Shown in pieces: positions 25,761 to 35,778 of a DNA stretch of 64,000 nt. The DNA is taken from the NCBI RefSeq assembly GCF_004359515.1, contig NZ_SCWD01000001.1, positions 930,001-994,000 of the forward strand, read 5' to 3'. This DNA comes from Macrococcus carouselicus (lineage in GTDB: Bacteria > Bacillota > Bacilli > Staphylococcales > Staphylococcaceae). The notes under the pieces were generated by a model. The model did not search any database, was not told the DNA's origin, and was given only the letters and a program-made list of their open reading frames with translations. Numbering within the stretch: position 1 is the stretch's first letter; each line of letters begins with the position of its first letter. A program made the translations under genes and the position numbers.

Positions 25761-25790
25761 AAAAAAACACCTATACATGGCGTATAGGTG
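25761..25790 (-). terminator. infC-rpmI-rplT terminator
   Basis: CACCTATAC/GTATAGGTG arms followed by TTTTTTT on the minus strand, just downstream of the rplT stop. Confidence 0.88.
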
Positions 25791-25798
25791 CAAAGATA

Positions 25799-26158
25799 TT
25801 ATTTGTTTAATGCTTTTTTAGCTGCTTCAACTAATTCACCGAATGCTTTTTGATCAGTGATTGCAACTTCTGATAACATTTTACGGTTGATGTCGATGCC
25901 TGCTACTTTAAGACCATTCATTAAACGGCTGTAGCTGATATCGTGCATACGTGCTGCCGCGTTGATACGTGCGATCCATAACTGACGGAAGTCACGTTTT
26001 TTCTGACGACGGTCACGGTAAGCGTAGTTACCTGATTTCATTACTTGTTGTTTTGCTACTCTGTATAATGTATGTTTTGAACCGAAATAACCTTTTGCTA
26101 ATTTAATGGTTCTTTTGCGACGTGCGCGCGTCACCGTTCCACCTTTAACTCGTGGCAT
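25799..26158 (-). CDS. rplT: Ribosomal protein bL20
   Basis: A 119-residue 23S rRNA-binding protein needed early in large-subunit assembly. The basic N-terminus ([26 protein letters not shown] in the genome frame) and the globular domain ([19 protein letters not shown]) are characteristic. It is the last gene of the infC-rpmI-rplT operon. L20 is the known autoregulator of this operon in Firmicutes, acting at the infC leader, which is present here. Confidence 0.99.
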   Translation of the reverse strand: MPRVKGGTVTRARRKRTIKLAKGYFGSKHTLYRVAKQQVMKSGNYAYRDRRQKKRDFRQLWIARINAAARMHDISYSRLMNGLKVAGIDINRKMLSEVAITDQKAFGELVEAAKKALNK

Positions 26159-26188
26159 GATAATTCCTCCTTAAATAATTCCTGATTT

Positions 26189-26389
26189 TTATTTTACGTA
26201 AGTTAACATTTGAGCAACGCGTTTCTGGTCGCCTTTAGAGACTAATGATGCTTTACGAAGTCCGCGTTTCTGTTTAGTTGATTTGTTAGCGAATAAGTGA
26301 GAAGTGTATGCTCTTGAACGTTTCAATTTACCTGAACCCGTTCTTTTTACACGTTTCGCTCCTCCGCGGTGAGTTTTCATTTTAGGCAT
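26189..26389 (-). CDS. rpmI: Ribosomal protein bL35
   Basis: A 66-residue basic protein ([20 protein letters not shown] start; [14 protein letters not shown]) with normal length and position. It is the middle gene of the IF3 operon, 12 bases after infC, with GAGGA-type SD before the ATG. Confidence 0.99.
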   Translation of the reverse strand: MPKMKTHRGGAKRVKRTGSGKLKRSRAYTSHLFANKSTKQKRGLRKASLVSKGDQKRVAQMLTYVK

Positions 26390-26401
26390 TTCGATGTCCT
26401 C

Positions 26402-26929
26402 CTAGTTTTGTTTTTTGTCGACGATTGGCGCAAGCATCAAGAACATTGAGCGTCCATCCATCTTCGGCTTTTGTTCAACTGTGGCGATATCTTTACACTC
26501 ATCAGCAAATTTCTCAAGCACACGTTGACCAAATTCTTTATGCGTGATTGCACGTCCTCGGAATCTGATTGATACTTTAACTTTGTCCTCTTTTTCAAGG
26601 AATTTACGTGCATTTTTCAGCTTCGTGTTAAAGTCATGCTCTTCGATAGTCGGGCTAAGTCGAATTTCTTTGACAACAACCACTTTCTGCTTCTTACGTG
26701 CTTCTTTGTCTTTCTTCTGCTGTTCGAACTTGTATTTACCGTAGTCCATGATTTTAGCGACTGGCGGTTTTGCGTTCGGTGCAACAAGAACAACGTCAAG
26801 ATTGACACGTTCTGCGATTTCGATTGCCTCAAATTTAGATTTGACACCTAACTGAGCTCCGTCATGTCCGATTAAACGTAATTCTCTCGCACGGATTTTG
26901 TCATTGATTTGCGTTTGATCTTTAGCTAT
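26402..26929 (-). CDS. infC: Translation initiation factor IF-3, non-ATG start
   Basis: IF-3 binds the 30S subunit, checks initiator tRNA and start-codon pairing, and blocks early 50S joining. The frame contains the N-domain ([21 protein letters not shown]), a lysine-rich linker and the C-domain ([16 protein letters not shown]). No ATG lies near AGGAGG. The in-frame GTG overlaps the SD itself, while ATC (26932) and ATA (26929) lie 5 and 8 bases beyond. I place the start at the ATA, which aligns with the AUU starts of Bacillus infC; the product is about 175 residues. Confidence 0.93.
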   Translation of the reverse strand: MAKDQTQINDKIRARELRLIGHDGAQLGVKSKFEAIEIAERVNLDVVLVAPNAKPPVAKIMDYGKYKFEQQKKDKEARKKQKVVVVKEIRLSPTIEEHDFNTKLKNARKFLEKEDKVKVSIRFRGRAITHKEFGQRVLEKFADECKDIATVEQKPKMDGRSMFLMLAPIVDKKQN

Positions 26930-26954
26930 GATTGACACCTCCTATTGGATTTAC

Positions 26955-27090
26955 GACGAACAAAAAAGCGGGCGCAAAGCGCCCGCTAAAAATAGACATG
27001 GTAACCATGTTTATACCCGGTCACTGCTCAAATGGCGTTCTGCGGGTGAGAAGCGGGATGCTTCTACTTGTCCGTTTCGTATTCAACAGA
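26955..27090 (-). promoter_or_regulatory. infC leader (L20-type autoregulatory leader) with attenuator
   Basis: Between promoter and infC lies a structured leader containing CAAGTAGAAGC and CTTCTCACC arms, then a perfect 8-bp hairpin GCGGGCGC-TTT-GCGCCCGC with six T residues (26962-26986) ahead of the SD. This matches the known layout of the Firmicute L20 leader, in which L20 binding favours the terminator. Confidence 0.8.
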
Positions 27091-27094
27091 CTAA

Positions 27095-27123
27095 AGTATA
27101 ACAGGGTTACTTCGCTGTGTCAA
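27095..27123 (-). promoter_or_regulatory. infC operon promoter
   Basis: A consensus -35 TTGACA (27118-27123) and -10 TATACT (27095-27100), 17 bases apart. The -35 box is inside the last codons of lysP. Confidence 0.85.
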
Positions 27124-28603
27124 CATCTATTTTCTCATATTCACTCATATCGACATGTGGCGATAAGTCGACTTTTTCAAGTGGTATCTTTTTCGTTTTG
27201 TATTTCAGTTTATGATAGATGAAGAAAGCAAGGAAAATCGGAATTCCCATATAAGTAATGAGGAAACCATTAAGATCAAAATCACCGTGCAGAATTAAAT
27301 CTGTATCCTGACCGATGATGACGAATAAACACAGCAGAAAAGCAAATATCGGACCGAACGGAAACCACATCGCTTTATATTTAAGGACAGATAAGTCTTT
27401 ATTCTGGCGATAAAAAGCACGACGGAAGCGATAATGACTGATTGCGATACCGAGCCAGGCGATGAAGCCTGTCAGACCACTTGCTGCGACGATATATTCA
27501 TACGCACCGCTTGCCATCCGTTCCACGATGAAAATGATCAGCACAACGACGAATGTAGCAAGTAGACTCGGAATCGGCACCCCTTTTTCATTGGTCTCCG
27601 AAAATTTACGTGAAGCGAGACCATCTTTACCCATGGCGTACAGCATACGTGTTGATGCATACATCCCTGAGTTTCCTGCTGACAGAATAGAAGTCAGGAT
27701 GACCGCGTTCATGAAGGATGCGGCAAATGCCAGACCTGCATTCTCAAAGACAAGTGTGAAAGGAGACTTTGAAATACTGTCTCCCCCCATCAAGCTCGGA
27801 TTTGTATAAGGGATGATCAGACCGATCACCAATATAGAAAGAATATAAAAAATCAGGATGCGCCAGAAAACCTGTTTGATGGCTCTTGGAATCGTTTTTT
27901 CAGGTTCTTCAGATTCACCAGCTGTAATACCGACAAGCTCTGTTCCCTGGAAGCTGAAGCCGGCGACTAAGAACACACCCAGGATGGTAAGGAATGAACC
28001 TGTCAGGCCTTGACCGACAAAAGGCGCTTCACCTGTCGTAAAGTTCTTCAGCCCGATATATTCCCCGCCCAGAATTCCGAAAATAGTCAGAACCCCAATA
28101 CCTAAAAACAGGATAACTGTAGCTACTTTCACAATCGCGAACCAATACTCACTTTCACCATATACTTTGACGCTCAAAGTATTGAGAAAGAAGATGATGG
28201 CCAGGAAAACGAGACTCCAGGCCCAGCCTGGCAAAAAGTCAAAGATCGACCAGTACTTGATCACACTGGATGCGATGCTCACGTCTGCGGCGACGGTAAT
28301 GACCCAGTTGAACCAATAATTCCAGCCAAGTGCAAAGCCGAGTGACGGATCGACAAAACGCGTTGCATACGTCGAGAATGAACCGGATATAGGGAGATAA
28401 GTCGCCATCTCACCTAGACTCGTCATCAGGAAGAAGACCATGATACCGATAATGGCGAATCCGATTAATGCACCACCAGGTCCCGCGCTTTTAATTGCGC
28501 CGCCTGATGTCATGAATAAACCTGTTCCGATACAGCCACCGATTGCGATCATCGAAATATGACGCGGTTTCAGCAGCCGTTGTACTTCATTGTTACTACT
28601 CAT
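27107..28603 (-). CDS. lysP: Lysine-specific permease
   Basis: A 498-residue amino acid permease of the APC superfamily with 12 membrane segments. The family start (NNEVQRLLKPRHISMIAIGGCIGTGLF) and the YLPISGSFSTYATRFVDPSLGFALGWNYW block are typical of the LysP group. Specificity for lysine is supported independently by the lysine riboswitch in its leader. Single-gene transcription unit ending near the infC promoter. Confidence 0.93.
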   Translation of the reverse strand: MSSNNEVQRLLKPRHISMIAIGGCIGTGLFMTSGGAIKSAGPGGALIGFAIIGIMVFFLMTSLGEMATYLPISGSFSTYATRFVDPSLGFALGWNYWFNWVITVAADVSIASSVIKYWSIFDFLPGWAWSLVFLAIIFFLNTLSVKVYGESEYWFAIVKVATVILFLGIGVLTIFGILGGEYIGLKNFTTGEAPFVGQGLTGSFLTILGVFLVAGFSFQGTELVGITAGESEEPEKTIPRAIKQVFWRILIFYILSILVIGLIIPYTNPSLMGGDSISKSPFTLVFENAGLAFAASFMNAVILTSILSAGNSGMYASTRMLYAMGKDGLASRKFSETNEKGVPIPSLLATFVVVLIIFIVERMASGAYEYIVAASGLTGFIAWLGIAISHYRFRRAFYRQNKDLSVLKYKAMWFPFGPIFAFLLCLFVIIGQDTDLILHGDFDLNGFLITYMGIPIFLAFFIYHKLKYKTKKIPLEKVDLSPHVDMSEYEKIDVDTAK

Positions 28604-28623
28604 TACTACACCTCTTCATTCCA

Positions 28624-28855
28624 CAAAAAAGTGCGCATCCATAGATGCGCACTTTAGTATATCGTATAAGTAGCGCATCACGAATGTGACAGTCCGATAT
28701 ATATTCTATATCAGCCCAGCAGCACACAGTTATCAGCTCTGTGCCACTTCGGCGATGTCACCTTTCATCCTGCGTCATCTACGTGATACCGTATCAGCAA
28801 GGCTACTCATCTTCATCGCGACCTCTAACTCATTTGAGGATATTTTATTTGTTCT
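28624..28855 (-). promoter_or_regulatory. Lysine riboswitch (L-box) upstream of lysP
   Basis: The minus strand shows lysine aptamer signatures in order: AGAGGTCGCGATGAAGATGA then GTAGCC, GGTGACATCGCCGAAGTGGC, and CTGGGCTG with a paired TCGGACTGTCAC. These match the conserved five-helix junction. A strong terminator (GTGCGCATC/GATGCGCAC with six T, 28624-28654) forms the expression platform. Lysine binding should turn lysP off by termination. Confidence 0.93.
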
Positions 28856-28856
28856 T

Positions 28857-28885
28857 ACTATAACGTATTAAAGCCGGTTAAGCAA
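28857..28885 (-). promoter_or_regulatory. lysP promoter
   Basis: -35 TTGCTT (28880-28885) and -10 TATAGT (28857-28862) with a 17-base spacer, directly before the riboswitch. Confidence 0.75.
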
Positions 28886-28887
28886 GA

Positions 28888-30816
28888 TTATTTTTTCAGA
28901 CGGATTTCATCAACCAGTTTCCAGATAAATGCATCGCGTTCCATTGTCTCGGAATCATTGTGACCGTATCTGCGGACGTTGACTTCATTATTTTCCACTT
29001 CTTTGTCGCCGACAACAATCTGATAAGGCACTTTGTTCATCTGAGCTTCACGGATCTTGTAGCCCATCTTTTCTTCGCGGTCATCGATATGACAACGGAC
29101 TCCCTGTGATTTCAGTTCATCGTATAATGCACGGGCGTAGTCGTAGTGAACCGCATTGGATACCGGGATAATCTCCAGCTGGTTCGGTGCGAGCCATGTC
29201 GGATATGCACCTTTGTATTCTTCAGTCAGAAAGGCGACAAATCGTTCCATTGTCGAGATAACACCGCGGTGGATGACGACCGGACGGTGCTCCGCTCCAT
29301 CACTGCCGATATAAGATAGATCAAATTTCTGCGGTAACAGGAAGTCGAGCTGAACTGTTGATAATGTCTCTTCTTTACCGAGCGCTGTTTTCACCTGGAC
29401 GTCCAGTTTAGGACCATAGAATGCCGCTTCGCCTGGTGCTTCCTCGTAGTCAAGTCCCATCTCGTCAACCGCTTCTTTCAACATCGCCTGCGCTTTTTCC
29501 CACATCTCATCATCCTGGAAGTATTTCTCTGTGTCCTCAGGGTCACGATATGACAGACGGAATTTATAGTCTTTTAAGTTGAAATCCTCATAGACATCAA
29601 TGACCAGCTGTACCACCCGCTTAAACTCATCCTTGATCTGATCAGGACGGACGAAGATATGCGCATCATTCAGAGTCATGCCGCGGACACGCTGCAGCCC
29701 TGATACTGCACCACTCGCCTCGTAACGGTGCATCGTACCGAGTTCAGCAATACGGATCGGCAGTTCACGGTAACTATGCGGCTTGTTTTTGTAGATCATC
29801 ATATGGTGCGGGCAGTTCATCGGACGGAGGACGAATGACTCATTATCCAGCTCCATCACAGGGAACATATCTTCCTGGTAGTGATCCCAGTGACCTGACG
29901 TCTTGTAGAGATCCACTGAACCCATGACTGGTGTATAGACATGGTCATAGCCGAGTGCCACTTCTTTGTCGACGATATAGCGCTCGAGCTCGCGACGAAT
30001 CGTTGCACCATTCGGCAGCCAGAGCGGCAGACCGGCACCGATCAGCGGATTAGTCGCGAATAAATTCAGCTCTTTACCGATCTTGCGGTGGTCGCGCTCC
30101 TTGCGTTCCTCAAGAACCTGCAGATGTGCTTTCAATGCTTTCTTGTCAAAGAAGGCAGTGCCGTAGATACGCTGCAGCATCTTGTTATCTGAGTCACCAC
30201 GCCAGTAAGCCCCTGCCACTGATAATAGTTTGAACTCCTTGATCTTGCCTGTAGAAGGTACGTGAACACCGCGGCAGAGGTCAGTGAATTCACCTTGAGA
30301 ATAAAGAGTCACATTCTCATCTTCAGGAATCGCATCGATCAGTTCCTGTTTGTAAGGATCATCCTTGAAGACTGCCTTCGCTTCATTACGAGAAACGACA
30401 CGACGTTCAATCTTCTCGTTTTCAGCAATGATCTGACGCATCACTTTCTCGACCTGCTCAAAGTCTTCAGCTGAAACTTTGTGGTCAGTATCAAAGTCAT
30501 AGTAGAACCCTTCCTCGATAACAGGACCGACACCGAAATGGACATCGCCAAAAATACGTTTTAAAGCCTGTGCCATTAAATGAGCTGTTGAATGACGAAG
30601 AACCTCAATTCCTTCCGGTGATTCCGGTGTGATGATCTCAATATCACCATCTGTCTCAAGTGCAGTCGATAGATCGACCATCTGACCGTTGAATTTTCCT
30701 GCCAGGGCTTTCTTCTTCAGACCCGGGCTGATTGAAGCTGCAATCTCTTCAGTAGAGATGCCACTCTCGAAGCTTTTTTCATTACCGTCTGGAAATTTGA
30801 TTTTAATCTCACTCAT
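28888..30816 (-). CDS. thrS: Threonine-tRNA ligase
   Basis: A 642-residue class II synthetase. Domains in order are the N-terminal TGS ([15 protein letters not shown]), the editing domain with [12 protein letters not shown] and the [10 protein letters not shown] zinc-like motif, the catalytic core ([43 protein letters not shown]) and the anticodon-binding domain. Start 30816 has AGGAG eight bases upstream; the longer frame into the leader lacks support. A T-box controls it. Confidence 0.98.
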   Translation of the reverse strand: MSEIKIKFPDGNEKSFESGISTEEIAASISPGLKKKALAGKFNGQMVDLSTALETDGDIEIITPESPEGIEVLRHSTAHLMAQALKRIFGDVHFGVGPVIEEGFYYDFDTDHKVSAEDFEQVEKVMRQIIAENEKIERRVVSRNEAKAVFKDDPYKQELIDAIPEDENVTLYSQGEFTDLCRGVHVPSTGKIKEFKLLSVAGAYWRGDSDNKMLQRIYGTAFFDKKALKAHLQVLEERKERDHRKIGKELNLFATNPLIGAGLPLWLPNGATIRRELERYIVDKEVALGYDHVYTPVMGSVDLYKTSGHWDHYQEDMFPVMELDNESFVLRPMNCPHHMMIYKNKPHSYRELPIRIAELGTMHRYEASGAVSGLQRVRGMTLNDAHIFVRPDQIKDEFKRVVQLVIDVYEDFNLKDYKFRLSYRDPEDTEKYFQDDEMWEKAQAMLKEAVDEMGLDYEEAPGEAAFYGPKLDVQVKTALGKEETLSTVQLDFLLPQKFDLSYIGSDGAEHRPVVIHRGVISTMERFVAFLTEEYKGAYPTWLAPNQLEIIPVSNAVHYDYARALYDELKSQGVRCHIDDREEKMGYKIREAQMNKVPYQIVVGDKEVENNEVNVRRYGHNDSETMERDAFIWKLVDEIRLKK

Positions 30817-30845
30817 TCTAAACACTCCTTTTATATTTATGAATA

Positions 30846-31070
30846 CAAAAAGACCCCATCCCAAAAGGGACGGAGTCTATCCGCGGTACCACCCTAATCG
30901 CCTTGCGGCAACTCTGCATAAGATAACGGTCTTGAGCCGGACATGGATTAAATGTCGATTAAAAAGGGAGTAAAACGACAGCTCTTCAATCAGGCTCACA
31001 CCTACCCTGACTCGCTATGTGAAGAAACGTGTGTTTCATGTCCTTTATCATTGTTTGAATTTTTTGATTA
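30846..31070 (-). promoter_or_regulatory. T-box leader of thrS
   Basis: GGTGGTACCGCGG (rc of 30882-30894) is followed by the terminator helix AGACTCCGTCCC/GGGATGGGGTCT with T5. An upstream stem I region lies at 30960-31050. Expected specificity is uncharged tRNA-Thr. Confidence 0.92.
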
Positions 31071-31077
31071 TACATTC

Positions 31078-31105
31078 ATTATACACCCAAAAACAAATTT
31101 ATCAA
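31078..31105 (-). promoter_or_regulatory. thrS promoter
   Basis: -35 TTGATA (31100-31105) overlaps the dnaI stop; -10 TATAAT (31078-31083) is 16 bases away. A second TATAAT lies at 31064-31069. Confidence 0.65.
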
Positions 31106-32022
31106 GAGCGACGATAATTTTTTCCGTTCAGAGGATACGCATCCGTCAGTGCATCCATCCGTTCCATCATCCGGTAGGCTTTTGTCTTCTCATCTCCGAC
31201 CTTCGTCTTCTGGAAATGATAACGTAATTCTTCCTTGTTGAAGTTGGAAGTGAAGAAAGTCGGCAGCTGATTCATCATTCGGTAATGCAGCAAAGGACCC
31301 AGCACCTCATCTCTGACCCACGGCGTCATATCCTCGGCACCGATATCATCAAGCATGAGCACGGGACTCTTCTTGACGCGGTCCAGCTTCGTTTCATAAG
31401 TCCGGTCGTTGAAACCGGCCTTCAGTTCACGGATGAATTCCGGCACATAGAATATCGTGGTATAGATGTGGCGTTCCTTCAGCTGATTGGCGATCGCACC
31501 CAGTATATAGGATTTCCCTGTGCCGAAGCTGCCATGGATATACATGCCTTTTGTCGGACGACCGGCTGCGATATCATTGCAGATTGCCATGGCGCGTTTA
31601 ACAATTCTGATGCGTTCTGTGCCTTCAATGTCGATCGAGCTGATCTTCGCGTTCAATGTCTCATAAGGGACATGCATCGCCGTGACATATTCCTTCATCA
31701 GCTGCTCTTCGTCATGTACTTTTTTGTTTGGACAAGGTGTATAAGCAATCTTGATGCGCTCGTCTTCTATGTAAAGATGAGGGGTGTGGCCTTTAACGAA
31801 ATTGATGCACTGACCATAGCTCTGACAGCGGTCGCACAGCTTCGACTGATCCTTGTATTCCTGTAGGATGGACAAGTCCTTGTCAATCATGTCCTCTGTA
31901 ACTGCATGACGCTCGATAAAGGGCTTGATCTCAGGATGTTCTACCGTCTCACGCTTGACCTGCTCGATTTTCGCCATGATACCCGGATTGTTCTTCACAA
32001 ATGCGTTGAATGGTTTCATCAT
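31102..32022 (-). CDS. dnaI: Primosomal helicase loader DnaI
   Basis: A 306-residue AAA+ ATPase that loads the replicative helicase with DnaB and DnaD. An N-terminal helicase-interaction domain with a Cys-rich zinc module (CDRCQSYGQC) is followed by Walker A (GSFGTGKSYI near 168) and Walker B (PVLMLDDIGAEDM near 226). ATG pairs at 32022 and 32019 follow AGGAGGG; either could be used, the second overlapping the dnaB stop as ATGA. Confidence 0.96.
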   Translation of the reverse strand: MMKPFNAFVKNNPGIMAKIEQVKRETVEHPEIKPFIERHAVTEDMIDKDLSILQEYKDQSKLCDRCQSYGQCINFVKGHTPHLYIEDERIKIAYTPCPNKKVHDEEQLMKEYVTAMHVPYETLNAKISSIDIEGTERIRIVKRAMAICNDIAAGRPTKGMYIHGSFGTGKSYILGAIANQLKERHIYTTIFYVPEFIRELKAGFNDRTYETKLDRVKKSPVLMLDDIGAEDMTPWVRDEVLGPLLHYRMMNQLPTFFTSNFNKEELRYHFQKTKVGDEKTKAYRMMERMDALTDAYPLNGKNYRRS

Positions 32023-33344
32023 TTACCCTCCTTCCAGAAATTCTTCAGTTCTGCTTCCAGTTTACGCTTCTCTTCTGCAAGATCCTTCGTGTCTTCAGCC
32101 ATTTCAGCCGGCTGCGCCATGTTATTGATCCAGTCCGGGGTCTTTTCGTATGAATTCTCCCGCTGAGACTGCCTCGTCTGTAGTTCCTTCTTCTGCTGGT
32201 TCATCTTCTTGACATGGTTATACGCCTGTTCACTTGTCTCGAGCTTCAGTTTCTTCCAGTTGGAGGCAATCTCCTCGATATAGGCTTGCGGCAGCTTCAT
32301 CTCATTCGAGAACATGACGTACTGCAGCAGGATATTCATGACACCGAAGGGCAGCTTCTCACGCTCAATGATCATCTCAATCATCCGCTTCTGCTTGACG
32401 GTCGGCTCAGACTTGCTCATAGAGGCGAGCATCTCAACGGGGCTGGTCGTATCCATCACTTCAAACCAGGACAGCTGCGTCTTAACTTCTGCCGCGGGCC
32501 CCGGTTCTTCAGCAACTGTCAGCGCCGGCAGATTCCCTTCGTGCTCGAACTGATAGAAATCCCGTGCATTCCGTCTCAAGTCCTCCTGTGAGATAGACTG
32601 ATCCGAGGTCATTGACTTCAGAATGATACGCCGCATATCAGTCGGCGCGATATCATAGAGAACGGAGAGCTGCGCGATTAGTTCACGCACTTCTTTCGTC
32701 AGCTGCTCCTTCGTAATCAGGTTCTGCTTAAGCAGCATCTCCAGCATATCGAAATCAAAGGTCTGCTGATGGACCGGGATGCCGAGTGAGGGATTCGTCT
32801 TGATCAGACGTTCGTTGTCCTGATAGATTTCAGCGGAAGGTGCTTTCGGTGTCCCGTAGACATCAATATAATTCTTCGACACTTCTCTGTAACCGGTGAG
32901 GTCATAGCTCTCTGTACAGAACTGTCTTTTCAGCTGATTGAACCGTTCCTTGCCGACCGTCTGGAACAGATAGACGGAGAGCATCGGATCATTGAAGAAC
33001 TGGTCAGGCATCACAGGACTGATCAGCTTATAGGCAAAGTGCTGAGAGTCATCGTTCACTTTCATGAATGTCTTGATGAGGCCGATGCCTTCCAGTCTGA
33101 AACGCAGCTGCTCGAAATGACTTAGATTCATCTTCAGCTCATTCATGACGATATAATGGGTCACTTCATCAGAAACTTGAGCGTCATCCAGAAACTGACT
33201 TAAATATTGATAGACCGCGATGCTTTCCAGGCCTATCAGCGGAATATAGAGCCGCTTCAGAATCTCCTCTGTGAACGGCGTCGCCACATAATTGGTCGTC
33301 ACGACAAATCGGTCAGCGGGTCTTAATCCGGAAAAATACTGCAT
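32019..33344 (-). CDS. dnaB: Replication initiation/primosome protein DnaB (Gram-positive type)
   Basis: A 441-residue DnaB/DnaD-family protein, membrane-associated in relatives, which remodels oriC DNA and helps load the helicase. The DnaD-like domains lie at about 1-120 and 290-380. The C-terminal tail is charged and predicted coiled coil (AEEKRKLEAELKNFWKEGK). The start at 33344 (MQYFSGLRPADRF) has AGGTG five bases upstream and is preferred to the GTG six bases earlier. It forms an operon with nrdR and dnaI. Confidence 0.94.
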   Translation of the reverse strand: MQYFSGLRPADRFVVTTNYVATPFTEEILKRLYIPLIGLESIAVYQYLSQFLDDAQVSDEVTHYIVMNELKMNLSHFEQLRFRLEGIGLIKTFMKVNDDSQHFAYKLISPVMPDQFFNDPMLSVYLFQTVGKERFNQLKRQFCTESYDLTGYREVSKNYIDVYGTPKAPSAEIYQDNERLIKTNPSLGIPVHQQTFDFDMLEMLLKQNLITKEQLTKEVRELIAQLSVLYDIAPTDMRRIILKSMTSDQSISQEDLRRNARDFYQFEHEGNLPALTVAEEPGPAAEVKTQLSWFEVMDTTSPVEMLASMSKSEPTVKQKRMIEMIIEREKLPFGVMNILLQYVMFSNEMKLPQAYIEEIASNWKKLKLETSEQAYNHVKKMNQQKKELQTRQSQRENSYEKTPDWINNMAQPAEMAEDTKDLAEEKRKLEAELKNFWKEGK

Positions 33345-33352
33345 GTACACAC

Positions 33353-33817
33353 CTACTTCTTATTCTTATCACTTAATATCCCCTGCATGGTCGACAGGAG
33401 CTGGTCGATATCCTTGAACTCCTTATAGACCGAGGCAAATCTTACGTAGGACACCTGGTCAAGTGTCATCAGCTGATCCATCACCCGTTCACCGATATCG
33501 ACTGATGATACTTCCGTCTTACTTCCTTCACGGAGCTGATACTCCACATCATTCGCGATTCTCTCCAGGTCATCATAAGCAACGGGTCTTTTTTCGCACG
33601 CCCGCACCAGCCCATGTAGAATCTTGTCACGGTTGAAAGCCTGGCGTGTCCCGTCTTTTTTGACGACGATGAGCGGAGATAACTCAATCCGTTCAAAGGT
33701 CGTAAAGCGAGTGCCGCACTGTTCACATTCTCTGCGTCTTCTGATGGCATTCAGATCGTCTGCATGACGTGAATCAATGACTTTAGACTGATTATAGCCG
33801 CATTTCAGACATTTCAT
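33353..33817 (-). CDS. nrdR: Transcriptional repressor NrdR
   Basis: A 154-residue regulator of ribonucleotide reductase genes. The zinc ribbon has CxxC pairs (MKCLKCG near the start, CEQCG near residue 34). The ATP-cone follows ([20 protein letters not shown]), sensing ATP/dATP. It comes first in the nrdR-dnaB-dnaI unit, as in other Firmicutes. Confidence 0.98.
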   Translation of the reverse strand: MKCLKCGYNQSKVIDSRHADDLNAIRRRRECEQCGTRFTTFERIELSPLIVVKKDGTRQAFNRDKILHGLVRACEKRPVAYDDLERIANDVEYQLREGSKTEVSSVDIGERVMDQLMTLDQVSYVRFASVYKEFKDIDQLLSTMQGILSDKNKK

Positions 33818-33930
33818 GCTATCGCCCCTTTAATTAGTATCACTTCATTATACATGATTAAAGCCCTCTTAAAAACCGTTAATGGTTTCATGAAAAGGGT
33901 ATAGAGTTATCATTCAGGAGGAGATGAATC

Positions 33931-34602
33931 ATGATTGAACTTGAACAGTTCGAAGAAGGCAACCCCGTCAATAAGGAACGCGATAAATTCAACAGAAGAA
34001 ATGAGGCGATTCTCTACCACAGGGATGATATCGGTGTCATCTTCATCGGGGACTCCATCACAGCCTACTGGGATATCGACAGCTACGTGAAGCACGGTGA
34101 CAATAAGCGGCTGATTAACCGCGGGGTCAGTGATGACTATTCCATGTACTGCAGACGCCGCTTTGAGGCGGATGCCCTGCAGCTGCAGCCGGACCTGATT
34201 GTGCTGTCAGTCGGTGTGAACAATACGAAGCCCTTAAGTGAAGAGACAGAGGATAAGAAGGCTGATGCTATTATCCAGCAGGTGGTCACAGATATCAGTG
34301 AGATGGTGAAATTCAGTCAGGCGCGTACAATCGACATCGCAATCACATCCGTGACCTCTCTCAACCACCCACATCTGGGTCGTGATGGCGTGAGAGCACG
34401 AGCGATCAAAGAAATCAACCGTCAGCTTGAAGTGCTGGCGCATGACGCTCAGATTCCCTTTATCAATTACTATGACAGAATGACTGAGGATAGCCGGCTG
34501 AAAGTTGAGCTGACGGTCGATGGCCTTCATCCGAATGCCCAAGGTTATGAAGTGATGGCAGATGTGTTAGCGCACAGCATTGAAAACATCGTACTGCACT
34601 AG
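33931..34602 (+). CDS. SGNH/GDSL-type esterase
   Basis: A 223-residue cytoplasmic hydrolase with no signal peptide. The nucleophile block is IFIGDSIT with Ser42. Block II (NRGVSDDYS) has Asp where Gly is usual. Block III is VGVNNT, and the catalytic Asp197 and His200 are in DGLHPNAQGY. Substrate is unknown; relatives deacylate lipids, carbohydrates or peptides. AGGAGG precedes the ATG. It sits on the plus strand between nrdR and gapB, a position that varies among Bacillales. Confidence 0.87.
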   Translation: MIELEQFEEGNPVNKERDKFNRRNEAILYHRDDIGVIFIGDSITAYWDIDSYVKHGDNKRLINRGVSDDYSMYCRRRFEADALQLQPDLIVLSVGVNNTKPLSEETEDKKADAIIQQVVTDISEMVKFSQARTIDIAITSVTSLNHPHLGRDGVRARAIKEINRQLEVLAHDAQIPFINYYDRMTEDSRLKVELTVDGLHPNAQGYEVMADVLAHSIENIVLH

Positions 34603-34645
34603 GAAAGTGTCGCACTTTTTCATCAAACCACGACGCTTTCCAATA

Positions 34646-34681
34646 AAAAAGGTCTGAATCCATGATGGATTCAGACTTTTT
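34646..34681. terminator. Bidirectional terminator, SGNH hydrolase / gapB
   Basis: A GTCTGAATCCAT/ATGGATTCAGAC stem with A and T runs on both sides lies between convergent genes. Confidence 0.85.
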
Positions 34682-34684
34682 TTA

Positions 34685-35695
34685 TTATTTCGTTAATTTC
34701 TCACCCATTAATACAGCAAGTTCTACGACACGAGTCGAGTAGCCCCACTCGTTATCATACCAGGCAAGGACTTTCACTTTCTTGCCACCCATGACGATTG
34801 TTGACAGCCCATCAACGATTGAGGACATCGGGTTTGTATTGAAGTCGACACTGACCAATGGTTCGAAAGTGATGTCAAGGATGCCTTTTAACGGACCTTC
34901 TGCTGCTTCCTTGAACGCATTGTTCACTTCTTCAACGGTTACATCTTTATTCAGGTCGACGACTAAGTCAACAAGTGAAACGTTAGTAGTCGGCACGCGT
35001 AAAGCCATACCGTGTAACTTACCTTCCACTTCAGGTAAGACAAGTGCTAATGCTTTAGCGGCACCAGTAGACGTCGGGATGATGCTCTGTGCACACGCAC
35101 GCGCGCGACGCAGGTCTTTATGTGGATTATCCAGGTTTTTCTGGTCATTTGTGTAGGCGTGTACCGTAGTCATTAAACCGTTGTCAATACCGAACTTCTC
35201 GTTCAGGACTTTCGCAACTGGCGCCAGACAGTTCGTTGTACATGAAGCATTAGAGATCACATCATATGTCTCAATATCCAGACCTTCACAGTTTACGCCG
35301 CGAACGATTGTCTGGACGTTGCCTTTACCTGGTGCAGTCAGAAGAACTTTTTTAGCTCCTGCTTTTAAGTGGCCGGCTGCTTTTTCTGAATCGTTGAATT
35401 TGCCTGTCGCTTCAATGACGATATCAATGTTCAGTTCTTTCCAAGGTAATAACTCAGGATTACGTTCAGCAACGAGCTTGATTTCTTTGCCACCGACTTT
35501 AAGACCCTTTTCGATAGGTTCAACATCCAGCTCATATTTACCGTGAGTTGTATCGTATTTGATCAGGTGTGCAAGCGTTTCCGGCGGGTAGCTTGCATTG
35601 ATTGCAACTACCTCAAGCTCATCGTTAAGCATTGCTGCACGAAATACCATTCTACCAATTCTACCTAAACCATTAATTGCCACTCTTGTCGTCAT
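34685..35695 (-). CDS. gapB: Glyceraldehyde-3-phosphate dehydrogenase, GapB type
   Basis: A 336-residue GAPDH. The NAD(P)-binding N-terminus ([16 protein letters not shown]) and catalytic [12 protein letters not shown] with Cys near residue 152 are clear. Its place beside coaE/nrdR identifies it as the gluconeogenic GapB paralogue rather than glycolytic GapA, with NADP preference likely. It would run toward glucose synthesis when the TCA genes nearby are active. SD AAGGAG precedes the start. Confidence 0.93.
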   Translation of the reverse strand: MTTRVAINGLGRIGRMVFRAAMLNDELEVVAINASYPPETLAHLIKYDTTHGKYELDVEPIEKGLKVGGKEIKLVAERNPELLPWKELNIDIVIEATGKFNDSEKAAGHLKAGAKKVLLTAPGKGNVQTIVRGVNCEGLDIETYDVISNASCTTNCLAPVAKVLNEKFGIDNGLMTTVHAYTNDQKNLDNPHKDLRRARACAQSIIPTSTGAAKALALVLPEVEGKLHGMALRVPTTNVSLVDLVVDLNKDVTVEEVNNAFKEAAEGPLKGILDITFEPLVSVDFNTNPMSSIVDGLSTIVMGGKKVKVLAWYDNEWGYSTRVVELAVLMGEKLTK

Positions 35696-35747
35696 GTCAT
35701 TTCTCCTTATTGTGCTATACTTTTATGAGAATAGTATAACATAATGA

Positions 35748-35778
35748 AGTAAAAGTGGAAGCGTTTGCTTCCACTTTT
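35748..35778 (-). terminator. polA-mutM-coaE terminator
   Basis: AAAGTGGAAGC/GCTTCCACTTT arms with T residues, beginning right at the coaE stop codon. Confidence 0.75.

Noticed and set aside
33910-34602. Secreted lipase call for the SGNH protein
   Set aside because: No signal peptide or membrane anchor is present, so an extracellular lipase role is not supported.
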